NCBI GenBank assembly: GCA_947306285.1
Contig: CAMZGB010000002.1
Coordinates: forward strand, 1-32,651
DNA: 32,651 bases
Direction of reading: 5' to 3'
Source of the DNA: an uncultured Lachnospira sp.
GTDB lineage: Bacteria; Bacillota; Clostridia; Lachnospirales; Lachnospiraceae
Position numbers and translations under genes: made by a program. Below the pieces are notes generated by a model. It was not told the DNA's origin, made no database searches, and saw only the letters and a program-made list of their open reading frames with translations. This document shows positions 23,729-32,544 of this stretch, in pieces (the first letter of the stretch is position 1; every line of letters starts with the position of its first letter).

Positions 23729-23757
23729 AGTATATCATATAATATTCACATATACAA
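23729..23757 (-). promoter_or_regulatory. Promoter of the GH18-tadA operon
   Basis: TTGTAT (23757 to 23752), a 17-nt spacer, and TATACT (23734 to 23729). The predicted start is at about 23722, at the first base of the structured leader. Confidence 0.65.
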
Positions 23758-23766
23758 TATGTGAAT
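23744..23766. promoter_or_regulatory. Dyad over the -35 of the GH18 promoter
   Basis: ATTCACATA-N5-TATGTGAAT is a perfect 9-bp inverted repeat centred on the -35 box. It is not followed by a T-run, so it reads better as a repressor operator than as a terminator for the upstream methyltransferase gene. Confidence 0.5.
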
Positions 23767-23769
23767 GTA

Positions 23770-24576
23770 TTATCTGTATATTAGTATTGCTGTAGCAACG
23801 GCAGCATTTAAAGATTCTACTTCACCTTCCATTGGAATCTTTATTTTTTCATCAGCTTCGTTTGCTATTTCTTCGCTTAAACCGTTTGCTTCATTTCCGA
23901 TTAAAAATGCACGGTCATCTGCTAAATCAACCGTCGAAATATCTTTTCCATCCAAATGAGCTGCATAAGTCTTTACACCACTCGACTTGATTGTTTCAAC
24001 AGCATTCGCCAAATCATCCACCACTACGCAAGGTACTCTAAAAATAGAGCCCATAGTGGAACGAATTACTTTTGGATTGTAAAGGTCAACTGTGTCACTA
24101 CTCATCACCACGCCAGTGATGCCAGCACCCTCTCCAGTTCTAATAATAGTTCCAAGATTTCCAGGGTCTTGGATTTTATCTAAAACTACAATGCAACTGC
24201 TATCTTTGTCGCGCGCATCCAACATCTCCTCCAAAGTGTAGTCTTGCATTCTAACCACAGCAAGAACACCCTGTGGAGTTACTGTGTCAGACAGTTTCTT
24301 AAAAACATTATCTGCAACCACAGTGTAATCCACTCTATTAAATAAGTCAGGAATGTTATCGTATTTGTTGTCCGTTATATCCTTTGGTTCAACATCAATA
24401 TTATTTTCAACAAAACTCTCAGACACAAAGACAGAATCAATATCCATAGCTGGAATCTCTTTGAAAATTCTAATTCCTTCTACCACGAATAAGCCCTCAG
24501 CCTTTCGCTCCTTGGACTTCTCTCTTAGCTTAACAATTCTTTTTATTTGCTCATTGCTAGTTGATGTGATTATCAT
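23770..24576 (-). CDS. SpoU/TrmH-family RNA 2'-O-methyltransferase
   Basis: 268 residues. An SAM-dependent enzyme of the SPOUT class that methylates ribose in rRNA or tRNA. An N-terminal substrate-binding domain (about 1-100, with KERKAEGLFVVEGIRIFKE) precedes the SPOUT domain. Its three motifs are all present: DPGNLGTIIRTG, LIGNEANGLS and SLNAAVATAI, which form the knotted SAM site. The N-domain suggests a 23S rRNA methyltransferase of the RlmB/YsgA type; the exact target is unknown. The start overlaps the dnaE stop by four bases (ATGA), so it is translated from the dnaE transcript. Confidence 0.93.
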   Translation of the reverse strand: MIITSTSNEQIKRIVKLREKSKERKAEGLFVVEGIRIFKEIPAMDIDSVFVSESFVENNIDVEPKDITDNKYDNIPDLFNRVDYTVVADNVFKKLSDTVTPQGVLAVVRMQDYTLEEMLDARDKDSSCIVVLDKIQDPGNLGTIIRTGEGAGITGVVMSSDTVDLYNPKVIRSTMGSIFRVPCVVVDDLANAVETIKSSGVKTYAAHLDGKDISTVDLADDRAFLIGNEANGLSEEIANEADEKIKIPMEGEVESLNAAVATAILIYR

Positions 24577-27500
24577 TTCACATTCTCCTCGCCAAATTTT
24601 TCTTTCAGTTCATTTATGAATTCCGGAGTTCCTCGAACACTCAATTTGCTGTCTAATTGTTTAACTTGTCTCTCCTCCATAAGAACAATCATCACTATAT
24701 CATTGCCGTGATTTGCCCAGAGTAGTTTTTCCAACTCGTCTTGCTTTTCAAAATATTCATTTTTGTTTTTAAAACTAATCCAAATCTTCGATGGCATATT
24801 TTCAAAAGAAGAAATATTGTTAGCAATAATCTTGCCATCGTTGTTTTCTTCTATCTGAGCTTCACCTGTAACAAATATTTTCTCGCCCTCTTCCATCAAA
24901 GTTCTGTACTGTTCATACTGTCTTGGAAAAACAATCACTTCAACAGTTCCAACCAAGTCTTCTAATGTTATGAAAGCCATCTGCTGACCTCTCTTGGTAA
25001 ACTTCTTCGTCAAAGTATTGATAATTCCGCCCACAGTCACCTTGCTCTTATCTTTAACCTTAGGGTCTTCACCCTCTTCAGGCTGATTGAAATCAACAGA
25101 TATATTTGTAATGTGACTCTTCCACTTGTCTTCTAATTGATCAAGAGGATGACCACTAACATAAATTCCAATAATCTCTTTTTCGAACTCAAGCATCTGG
25201 TCTTTATCAAACTCGCCACAGTCAGGCATTCTTACCTTGTATGACTCTTTTGTTTCTTCGTCGGCAATATCGAAAAACGAAACTTGTCCTTCCATTGCCG
25301 TCTTTCTCTCTTGTGAAACGCTGTCGCAGATGTCATTGTAGACCATCATCATCTGTTTTCTGGTTGCATCAAAGCAATCAAATGCTCCACATTTAATAAA
25401 GTTTTCAATCGCACGCTTATTCACACCGTGGTCTGTAGTTCTCACGATAAATTCATCTATATCTTTAAACTTTCCATTCTTCTCGCGTTCTTCGATAATC
25501 GCCGAAATGATTGGACGACCTACACTCTTAATAGCAGTCAATCCATATCTAATATCATCGCCTGCCGCTGTGAAATCGCCAAATCCTTCGTTGATGTTTG
25601 GAGGCAAAATTTCAATTCCCATTGATCTACATGAGTAAATGTATTCTGCCACCTTCGATGTATTATCCATAACAGACGAAAGCATTGCTGCCATAAACTC
25701 TGTTGGGTAATAATATTTTAGATAAGCTGTCTGGTACGCAACTACTGCATAAGCTGCTGCGTGAGATTTGTTGAAAGCGTACTTTGCAAAGTCCGTCATC
25801 TCATCATAAATCTTTGTGGCAACTTCTTCGCTTATTCCATTTTTGATACAACCTGGCACGCCCTCTTCCTCGTTTCCGTAAACGAAACTCTGACGTTCCT
25901 TCTCCATAACTGCTGCCTTCTTCTTACTCATCGCACGTCGAAGAAGATCGCTTCGACCAAGTGAATATCCAGCTAAGTCACGCACTATTTGCATAACTTG
26001 CTCCTGGTAAACAATACAGCCGTATGTTGGTTTGAGAATAGGCTCTAATTCTGGGCAGTCATATGTAACTGCATTAGGATTATTCTTGCCTTCCAAATAT
26101 TTTGGAATGAAGTCCATTGGACCTGGACGATATAAGGAGATTCCCGCAATTACATCCTCCAAAGTCTCTGGCTTTAGTTCCTTCATAAAGTTCTTCATAC
26201 CAGCACTCTCTAACTGGAAGATTCCTTCCGTGTTACCTGTGCCAATGTATGACAAAACTTTTTTGTCATCGTAATTTATATTTTTAAGGTCAACTTCGTC
26301 GCCTCTGTTTGCTTTTATTAGATCTATTGTATTCTGAATAACCGTTAGGTTTCGAAGACCTAAAAAGTCCATCTTCAGTAGTCCAAGTTCTTCTAGTGTA
26401 GTCATAATATACTGAGTTGTAACTGAACCATCACTCGCCAAAGACAATGGAACATACTCATCCACTGGCTTCGCACAAATAACTACACCTGCCGCATGCA
26501 TTGATGCATGACGTGGCAAGCCCTCAAGTCTCATTGACATATCAATCAGATATTTTACTTCAGGGTCATTATCATACTCTGTCTTCAACTCATTGCTAGT
26601 TGCAAGTGCTTCCGCCAAAGTAATATTTAACTCGTTTGGAATCATTTTTGCGATTTGATCACATCTAGCATAAGGCATATCAAGAACACGACCAACATCG
26701 CGGACAACACCCTTTGCCTTAAGTGTTCCAAACGTAACAATTTGAGCTACGTGGTCTTTGCCATACTTCTCTGCAACATAATCGATCACTTCCTGGCGTC
26801 TCTCGATACAGAAGTCGATATCAATATCGGGCATTGATACACGCTCTGGATTTAGGAAACGCTCAAACAGCAAAGCATAGCGAACTGGCTCAATATCTGT
26901 AATCTCCAAACAATAAGAAACAATACTTCCTGCTGCCGAACCTCGTCCTGGGCCTACTGGTATTCCATTTCTTTTCGCATAATCTATAAAGTCCCAAACA
27001 ATCAAGAAATACTCAATGTATCCCATGTCCTTGATTGTGTTTAATTCAAAATTAAGTCTTTCCTGCAATTCCTCTTTTGTGGCGTTGCAATTTGGATCTT
27101 CCTCTCCCCTCATAACTGGGTAGCGTTTCTCAAGACCCTTCTCACAAAGCTCCTTTAGATATGTCCAAGGAGTGTATCCATCTGGCACATCAAAGTTAGG
27201 CAACTTTGTCACGCCAAACTCAAACTCAACATTACATCTATCTGCAATCTTCTGAGTATTCTCTAGAGCCTGTGGTGCATACTTAAATAGCTCCGCCATC
27301 TCCTCTGGGCTCTTCAAATAGTACTGGCCACCCTCGTAGCGCATTCTGTCCTCATCGCTTTTGAGTTTGCCAGTCTGAATGCAAAGCAAAATGTCATGTG
27401 CTTCCACATCGTCTTTATATGTGTAGTGAACATCGTTCGTACAAACTAAGTCCACGCCAATATCTTTACTTAGTCTTAATAGTTGCTGGTTTACAGTCTG

Positions 27501-28049
27501 CTGCTCAGGAATTCCGTGATCTTGCATCTCAAGGAAATAGTTTCCTTCGCCGAAGATGTCTAAATACTTAAGTGCTGCTGCTTTTCCCTCCTCATAGTTT
27601 TCCTGTGCCAAATGTCTTTGTACTTCACCAGCAAGACATGCACTTAAGCATATGATTCCTTCGTGGAACTCGCGAAGAACTTCGTAGTCCACACGAGGTT
27701 TATAGTAAAATCCATCCACAAAACCTTTTGAGACAATCTTACAAAGATTCTCATAGCCCTTATTGTTTTCCGCAAGCAAAATGAGGTGATAGTAACGATT
27801 CTCGTTCTCACCCGCTTGCTTTTCAAACCTAGAACCTGGAGCCACATATACCTCGCAGCCGATGATAGGTTTAATTCCAACATCTTTTGCCGCACGATAA
27901 AAATCAATCGCGCCATACATCACACCGTGATCTGTAATGGCGAGACTGTTCATTCCAAGCTCTTTGGCCTGCTTTGTTATCTCTTTAATTTTACTTGAGC
28001 CGTCCAAAAGAGAATACTCTGTATGGACATGCAAATGTGTAAAATCCAT
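24573..28049 (-). CDS. dnaE: DNA polymerase III subunit alpha, DnaE type
   Basis: 1158 residues. The C-family replicative polymerase of this clade, with or beside PolC. The N-terminal PHP domain (1 to about 280) keeps what look like metal ligands: HLHVHT (6-10), ITDHG (Asp40-His41), CEVYV (Glu66), CLSACLAGEV and NDVHY (Asp206, His208). The palm has GPGRGSAAGS (367-375) and the catalytic PDIDIDF (407-413). C-terminal helix-hairpin-helix and OB-fold regions follow (KVTVGGIINTLTKKFTKRG), and the tail is degenerate as in Firmicute DnaE. AGGAG precedes the ATG at 28049. A strong terminator ends only 17 nt before the start and no promoter is visible between, so how it is transcribed is unclear. Confidence 0.97.
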   Translation of the reverse strand: MDFTHLHVHTEYSLLDGSSKIKEITKQAKELGMNSLAITDHGVMYGAIDFYRAAKDVGIKPIIGCEVYVAPGSRFEKQAGENENRYYHLILLAENNKGYENLCKIVSKGFVDGFYYKPRVDYEVLREFHEGIICLSACLAGEVQRHLAQENYEEGKAAALKYLDIFGEGNYFLEMQDHGIPEQQTVNQQLLRLSKDIGVDLVCTNDVHYTYKDDVEAHDILLCIQTGKLKSDEDRMRYEGGQYYLKSPEEMAELFKYAPQALENTQKIADRCNVEFEFGVTKLPNFDVPDGYTPWTYLKELCEKGLEKRYPVMRGEEDPNCNATKEELQERLNFELNTIKDMGYIEYFLIVWDFIDYAKRNGIPVGPGRGSAAGSIVSYCLEITDIEPVRYALLFERFLNPERVSMPDIDIDFCIERRQEVIDYVAEKYGKDHVAQIVTFGTLKAKGVVRDVGRVLDMPYARCDQIAKMIPNELNITLAEALATSNELKTEYDNDPEVKYLIDMSMRLEGLPRHASMHAAGVVICAKPVDEYVPLSLASDGSVTTQYIMTTLEELGLLKMDFLGLRNLTVIQNTIDLIKANRGDEVDLKNINYDDKKVLSYIGTGNTEGIFQLESAGMKNFMKELKPETLEDVIAGISLYRPGPMDFIPKYLEGKNNPNAVTYDCPELEPILKPTYGCIVYQEQVMQIVRDLAGYSLGRSDLLRRAMSKKKAAVMEKERQSFVYGNEEEGVPGCIKNGISEEVATKIYDEMTDFAKYAFNKSHAAAYAVVAYQTAYLKYYYPTEFMAAMLSSVMDNTSKVAEYIYSCRSMGIEILPPNINEGFGDFTAAGDDIRYGLTAIKSVGRPIISAIIEEREKNGKFKDIDEFIVRTTDHGVNKRAIENFIKCGAFDCFDATRKQMMMVYNDICDSVSQERKTAMEGQVSFFDIADEETKESYKVRMPDCGEFDKDQMLEFEKEIIGIYVSGHPLDQLEDKWKSHITNISVDFNQPEEGEDPKVKDKSKVTVGGIINTLTKKFTKRGQQMAFITLEDLVGTVEVIVFPRQYEQYRTLMEEGEKIFVTGEAQIEENNDGKIIANNISSFENMPSKIWISFKNKNEYFEKQDELEKLLWANHGNDIVMIVLMEERQVKQLDSKLSVRGTPEFINELKEKFGEENVK

Positions 28050-28066
28050 AAGTCTCCTATTTGAAA

Positions 28067-28094
28067 AAACTTCCGGAATGTTTTCCGGAAGTTT
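28067..28094 (-). terminator. Terminator-like hairpin just upstream of dnaE
   Basis: On the minus strand AAACTTCCGGAA-AACA-TTCCGGAAGTTT is a perfect 12-bp stem followed by TTTTTT. It lies after the membrane-protein gene and 17 nt before the dnaE start. It should end the murB-rapZ-whiA transcript unless it acts as a regulated attenuator. Confidence 0.9.
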
Positions 28095-28104
28095 GTACTT
28101 TCAA

Positions 28105-28737
28105 TTATCTATTTCTTCGTACCGACGCCTCCAAAATGAATGCCTCAAAAACAAATATCGCTATGGTTGGCAACGCTGTTATCAATCCAAATGCTAGTGT
28201 CATTTTCGACGAACCATTTGCTAAAAAGCCATTTGATACTATTTGTCCTATGATTGGTAGCAACAATACCGCTGACAGTTTGTCTATAACTCTCACTAGC
28301 CCTAGTTCTCTCAAGATAAATATAAACATCATTATCAACAAAATCGATTCTGAGATTAAGTAGATAAGCAAGTTCGTCTTTTGTGCATTAGAATGAATAT
28401 ACTTAGTTAGAGTATAAATCATTATACATGCAGCTATTTGAATAACGTAATATACCGCCATAAAAATATATGCAAACTTGAGAAGTCCTTTTGACCTACC
28501 ACCTATTAAATCAACAATCATAAATAATAGACCAATACAAGCTATTAGACATACAACACCAACTGTAATATGTGCTAAATGTCTTACTCTGTCTACTTTT
28601 TCAAGCTGATTACCACCTGTAATCAACATAATAAAATATGTTCCTGTACATTTTGTAGGCTCTTTTGCTTGGAAAATAAGTCCACATTCTGCGATTCCTA
28701 CTAGAATATACACAATTATTGCTCTAATTCTACTCAT
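28105..28737 (-). CDS. Multi-pass membrane protein, function unknown
   Basis: 210 residues from the ATG at 28737. This start is chosen because GGAG lies 9 nt upstream, it opens directly into a membrane segment (MSRIRAIIVYILVGIAECGL), and an upstream extension would overlap the region next to whiA without a ribosome site. About six hydrophobic spans are visible: 5-24, 55-80, 88-115, 124-145, 150-175 and 180-200. Polar loops are short, one with KTNLL after HSNAQ. I recognise no family. It is the last gene of the hprK-whiA cluster, in the place where other Firmicutes often carry an HPr/Crh gene. Confidence 0.7.
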   Translation of the reverse strand: MSRIRAIIVYILVGIAECGLIFQAKEPTKCTGTYFIMLITGGNQLEKVDRVRHLAHITVGVVCLIACIGLLFMIVDLIGGRSKGLLKFAYIFMAVYYVIQIAACIMIYTLTKYIHSNAQKTNLLIYLISESILLIMMFIFILRELGLVRVIDKLSAVLLLPIIGQIVSNGFLANGSSKMTLAFGLITALPTIAIFVFEAFILEASVRRNR

Positions 28738-28814
28738 AAAAATCATCTCCGATTCCAATAATCTCAAATACAATTTTACTACACTATAATAACCTTTGTC
28801 AAAAGAATACAAGC

Positions 28815-29774
28815 CTATTTAGGGCTCTCTTCTTCCCTTAGTTTATTAGCAATTTCACTGATTTTTCTTAGTCTATGGTTCACTCCAGACTTGCCGAGAG
28901 GTGGATTCATCAAATCTCCAATCTCCTGAAGCGAAGCCTCTGGATTTTCCACCCTAATTTTTGCAATCTGTTGCATTTTCTCTGATAAATAGGATAATCC
29001 AACCTCATTATCTATATATTTTATATCCTCAATTACTCTCTGAGCCGCGCCAACTGTCTTGTTTGTATTTGCTAAATCACAATTCATCTGTCTGTTGACC
29101 ATATTGTTCATCTCTTTGTCCACTTTAATAGTCTCAACTTCCAAAAGTGCTACTGGCGCCTCCATAATATTTAGTGCGTCCACAACTTTTTCGCTGTCTT
29201 TCAAATATACAACAAACTTATTCTTTCTATTTATAGTCTTCGCGTCCACGTCGAAGGTCTTTAATATATCTACAATCTGATTGGCCTTGTTCTCGTTTGT
29301 ACACTTTATTTCAAAATGATATGACTTTTCAGGATCACTAATAGATCCAGATGCCAAAAACGCTCCTCTTAAGTAAGCCCTTTTACAACAGTCCTTTTTT
29401 ATTATCTCATTTTTACTAACATTCATCTGCTCTTCTATTTCATTTTGCTTATTCATGATTCTTGTCTCGTTCAAAACTAAAAGAGCATCTTCACTATTTT
29501 TAATGTTTACCAAATATGATTTCTTCGAGTGAGATAATTGATTGTCCTTTTCTTCTACATCAGTATCTATATGGAAAGTTTTCCAAAGCAATTCTCTAAA
29601 TTTCTTTGCTGTCACTTCAGTATCAGTCTGCACGCATACCTTATAGTTGTCATCCTCATCTATCAAAACATTTCCACACATTGAAATCAGGGCAGCAATT
29701 TCTGCTACCCTGCAATGTTTTGCATTACTAATGCGATCTGCTAATTCAGTTTTTACTTTTGAAGTAAAACTCAT
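28815..29774 (-). CDS. whiA: WhiA DNA-binding protein
   Basis: 319 residues. A conserved Gram-positive protein, a sporulation regulator in actinomycetes and a cell-division/chromosome-segregation factor in Bacillus. The start MSFTSKVKTELADRI is diagnostic. An N-terminal LAGLIDADG-like domain (RAYLRGAFLASGSISDPEKS) lacks nuclease function in this family. The C-terminal helix-turn-helix is in PEASLQEIGDLMNPPLGKSG, followed by VNHRLRKISEIA. It begins 2 nt after the rapZ stop and is probably translationally coupled. The usual yvcK gene between rapZ and whiA is absent. Confidence 0.97.
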   Translation of the reverse strand: MSFTSKVKTELADRISNAKHCRVAEIAALISMCGNVLIDEDDNYKVCVQTDTEVTAKKFRELLWKTFHIDTDVEEKDNQLSHSKKSYLVNIKNSEDALLVLNETRIMNKQNEIEEQMNVSKNEIIKKDCCKRAYLRGAFLASGSISDPEKSYHFEIKCTNENKANQIVDILKTFDVDAKTINRKNKFVVYLKDSEKVVDALNIMEAPVALLEVETIKVDKEMNNMVNRQMNCDLANTNKTVGAAQRVIEDIKYIDNEVGLSYLSEKMQQIAKIRVENPEASLQEIGDLMNPPLGKSGVNHRLRKISEIANKLREEESPK

Positions 29775-29776
29775 AA

Positions 29777-30637
29777 TTATCTATCTATATCACGATGTGC
29801 TTTTCTCAAACCGTAATTGCTGTCATCTGTTGATAGTTTGTCGTAAAGTTCGTTTGCCACAGTAACTGATCTGTGGTGTCCGCCTGTACAACCAATTCCT
29901 ATAACTAATTGATTCTTTCCCTCATCTATATAATTTGGAATCAAGAACTCAATCATATCAAACAGTTTGTCTAAGAAAATCTCTGACACCGGCGAATTAA
30001 GAACAAAATCTCGCACTTCCTTGTCCTTACCAGTTTTCTTTTTCAACTTTGGTTCGTAGTATGGATTTGGTAGGAATCTTACGTCGAATACCAAGTCACA
30101 ATCTGCTGGTACACCAAACTTAAATCCAAAAGAAAGTATTGTAACAAATAAATTGTTGTAATCCTTATTCATTACAAAAATATTTTCTATTTCTTTTCGC
30201 AAATCTCTAATCAAAAGATTGCTTGTATCTATAATATAGTCTGCTTGTTCTTTCAAGAAAGCAAGCTTTGTTCTTTCCTCTTCAATTTCATTGTAAACAC
30301 TATCCTGGTCTCCCATTGGATGAGAACGCCTTGTCTCTTTAAATCTCTTAACTAGTGTATCATTGTCGCAATCTAAGAATAGAATCTCGTATTCTTGATC
30401 CTTTTCTTTCAACTCTGCAAGAACATCGTTCATTTTATCAAGACGAGCACCAGATCTTATATCGACTCCAATTGCCACTTTGTTCTTTTCACTATTCTCT
30501 GCAAATACTAAATCTGCAAAGTTGTTTATTAACTCAATAGGCAAATTATCGGCACAATAAAAACCACTGTCCTCAAAAATCTTTAATGCTGAAATTTTTC
30601 CTGCTCCAGAAATACCTGTAACGATTACAAAACGCAT
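29777..30637 (-). CDS. rapZ: RapZ/YvcJ nucleotide-binding protein with variant Walker A motif
   Basis: 286 residues. RapZ proteins bind nucleotides and, in enterics, sense GlcN6P and steer a small-RNA circuit; in Firmicutes (YvcJ) the role is less clear. The N-terminal P-loop is GISGAGK followed by Ile15 where nearly all family members have Ser; Ser16 follows. DSGFYCADNLP, LDCDNDTLVKRFKETRRSHP and the C-terminal GCTGGHHRSV (from residue 249) are intact. It lies between murB and whiA. Confidence 0.95.
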   Translation of the reverse strand: MRFVIVTGISGAGKISALKIFEDSGFYCADNLPIELINNFADLVFAENSEKNKVAIGVDIRSGARLDKMNDVLAELKEKDQEYEILFLDCDNDTLVKRFKETRRSHPMGDQDSVYNEIEEERTKLAFLKEQADYIIDTSNLLIRDLRKEIENIFVMNKDYNNLFVTILSFGFKFGVPADCDLVFDVRFLPNPYYEPKLKKKTGKDKEVRDFVLNSPVSEIFLDKLFDMIEFLIPNYIDEGKNQLVIGIGCTGGHHRSVTVANELYDKLSTDDSNYGLRKAHRDIDR

Positions 30638-30652
30638 ATTATCACTCCATTT

Positions 30653-30666
30653 TTATGTAAACCAAT
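30653..30666 (-). repeat. Post-stop 14-bp repeat, copy 3
   Basis: ATTGGTTTACATAA begins 5 nt after the murB stop codon and just upstream of the rapZ ribosome site. Identical to copies at 13204-13217 and 18550-18563. Confidence 0.75.
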
Positions 30667-30671
30667 TTATT

Positions 30672-31565
30672 CTATCCGATAATTCTTACTTCTGTCTCTA
30701 AGTCCACGCCAAATTCTTCTTTGACTTTTGCCTGTACATCTTTTATAACCTGAATCACTTCTGTGGCGCTGGCCTCTCCACAATTAATTACGAATCCACT
30801 ATGTTTCTCAGAAACCATAGCATCTCCTACTCGGTAACCTTTCATGCCAGAGTCTTGAACTAATTTTCCTGCATAATAACCTTCAGGTCTTTTAAATGTA
30901 CTTCCAGCACTTGGATATTCAAGCGGCTGACTTGCTTTTCTCTTGCTCATAAGAAGTGCCATAACCTCTGCAATCTCACCCATCACTCCAAGTTCTAGTT
31001 TGATACAAGCCTCAAGAACAATCATCTTCTCTTTCATCACGCGGCTTGTTCTATATCCTAATTCTAATTCTTCATTCTCTAAAGTTTGGATTTCACCATT
31101 TTGATCTACTACCTTCACCCACTTAAGAACATCTTTCATCTCTCCACCGTAGGCTCCGGCATTCATCACGACAGCTCCACCCATGTTTCCAGGGATGCCG
31201 TGCGCAAATTCGAAACCAGCTAAATCATTTTCCATAGCAATAGTTGCTACTTTTGATAGTTTAGCTCCTGCTTCCACAATTATTTCTTCGCCGCGGACAT
31301 CAATCTCTGAAATCTTTTTATCTACTTCCACAATGGCTCCATCGTAACCTTCATCTTTCACAAGCAAGTTGCTTCCGTTTCCGATAACCATATATGGATA
31401 GTTTGCTTCTCTTAAAACTTTTAGAACTTCGACAAGTTCATCTGTAGAATTTGGCGCAATATAAAGACTGGCATTTCCACCACACTTAAATGTAGTGTGT
31501 TCTGCCATGTTTTCATTTTCTTTGACGCTGTCAGCGCCCACAATTTGTTTTAGTTTCTCTATCAT
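30672..31565 (-). CDS. murB: UDP-N-acetylenolpyruvoylglucosamine reductase
   Basis: 297 residues from the ATG at 31565. An upstream in-frame TTG at 31571 is possible but sits only 2 nt from the AAGGA site, whereas the ATG has an 8-nt spacing. MurB reduces the MurA product to UDP-MurNAc using FAD and NADPH. FAD-binding motifs are VIGNGSNLLVKDEGYDG and GIPGNMGGAVVMNAGAYGGE. The catalytic serine is in PSAGSTFKRPEGYYAG. MurA is in the same window but in another transcription unit. It lies 13 nt after the glucokinase gene. Confidence 0.96.
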   Translation of the reverse strand: MIEKLKQIVGADSVKENENMAEHTTFKCGGNASLYIAPNSTDELVEVLKVLREANYPYMVIGNGSNLLVKDEGYDGAIVEVDKKISEIDVRGEEIIVEAGAKLSKVATIAMENDLAGFEFAHGIPGNMGGAVVMNAGAYGGEMKDVLKWVKVVDQNGEIQTLENEELELGYRTSRVMKEKMIVLEACIKLELGVMGEIAEVMALLMSKRKASQPLEYPSAGSTFKRPEGYYAGKLVQDSGMKGYRVGDAMVSEKHSGFVINCGEASATEVIQVIKDVQAKVKEEFGVDLETEVRIIG

Positions 31566-31578
31566 TACCAAATTCCTT

Positions 31579-32544
31579 TTAGTCCAAAATTACTGTTTCT
31601 TCTGATCTAGTAACCAAAGCTGCTGCTCCAATAATTCCTGCGTCATTACCAAGCTCAGCAAGTCTCACTTCTGCGTTACTACAAGGAGCAAAACAGTTAT
31701 CTCTATAATATCCTTCAATATTGTCAATCAAGTACTGACCAGCCTTACTAACTCCACCGCCAATAACAAAAGCTTGTGGATTTACAACACTTGCAATAAT
31801 GCCAAGGCCTTTGCCCATGTACTCAGCCATTTGCTTAACTACTTCTATAGCAGCTGCATCTCCTTCTTTTGCCAAATTGAATACATCTCTACATGCAAGA
31901 GGATTCATATCTCGCATCTTTGTTGGCTCACCGTGAGCCTCCATATATCTTTTTGCAAGTCTAACTACGCCAGTCGCTGAACAATACTGCTCAAGACAAC
32001 CTTTTCTTCCGCAGCCACACTCTTCAGTTTCTTCTTCATTTAAAGTAATGTGTCCCACTTCGCCGGCGCCTCCGTTGAAGCCCTGAACAATTCTATTATT
32101 GATAACGACTCCACCGCCAACACCTGTACCAAGTGTAAGCATTACGATACTGTCGAATTCTTTTCCAGCTCCAAGCCAGTCTTCGCCCAACGCTGCCACG
32201 TTTGCATCATTGTCAGCCTTCACTGGGACACCGTGGAATAACTGAGACAATTTTTCTGAAACATTAAAAGTTCCCCATCCCAAGTTTACACAATTTAAAA
32301 CTGTGCCGTTAGATAGAACTGGACCTGGCAAACCAATTCCAACACCTTCAATATCATTTGGAGTCATATTCCACTGCTCCATCTTTTCATCCAAAGATGC
32401 ACAAATATCACTCAAAATATTTTCACCATTATTACTAGTGTCAGATGGAATCTCCCATTTCTCCACTATCTCGCCATTAGTTCTTATTAATCCAATTTTA
32501 ACTGTGGTGCCACCGACATCCACACCAAAACAATACTCTCTCAT
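31579..32544 (-). CDS. glcK: ROK-family glucokinase
   Basis: 321 residues. Phosphorylates glucose with ATP to glucose 6-phosphate. The N-terminal ATP motif is GVDVGGTTVKIGLI. The ROK signature has the catalytic Asp in VKADNDANVAALGE, then LGTGVGGGVV, GAGEVGHI, and the zinc-binding CGCGRKGCLEQYCS. The length and these motifs fit GlcK-type kinases rather than ROK repressors, which carry an N-terminal HTH that is missing here. Its ATG follows the hprK stop directly (TAAATG), giving tight coupling of carbon-catabolite sensing and glucose phosphorylation. Confidence 0.93.
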   Translation of the reverse strand: MREYCFGVDVGGTTVKIGLIRTNGEIVEKWEIPSDTSNNGENILSDICASLDEKMEQWNMTPNDIEGVGIGLPGPVLSNGTVLNCVNLGWGTFNVSEKLSQLFHGVPVKADNDANVAALGEDWLGAGKEFDSIVMLTLGTGVGGGVVINNRIVQGFNGGAGEVGHITLNEEETEECGCGRKGCLEQYCSATGVVRLAKRYMEAHGEPTKMRDMNPLACRDVFNLAKEGDAAAIEVVKQMAEYMGKGLGIIASVVNPQAFVIGGGVSKAGQYLIDNIEGYYRDNCFAPCSNAEVRLAELGNDAGIIGAAALVTRSEETVILD

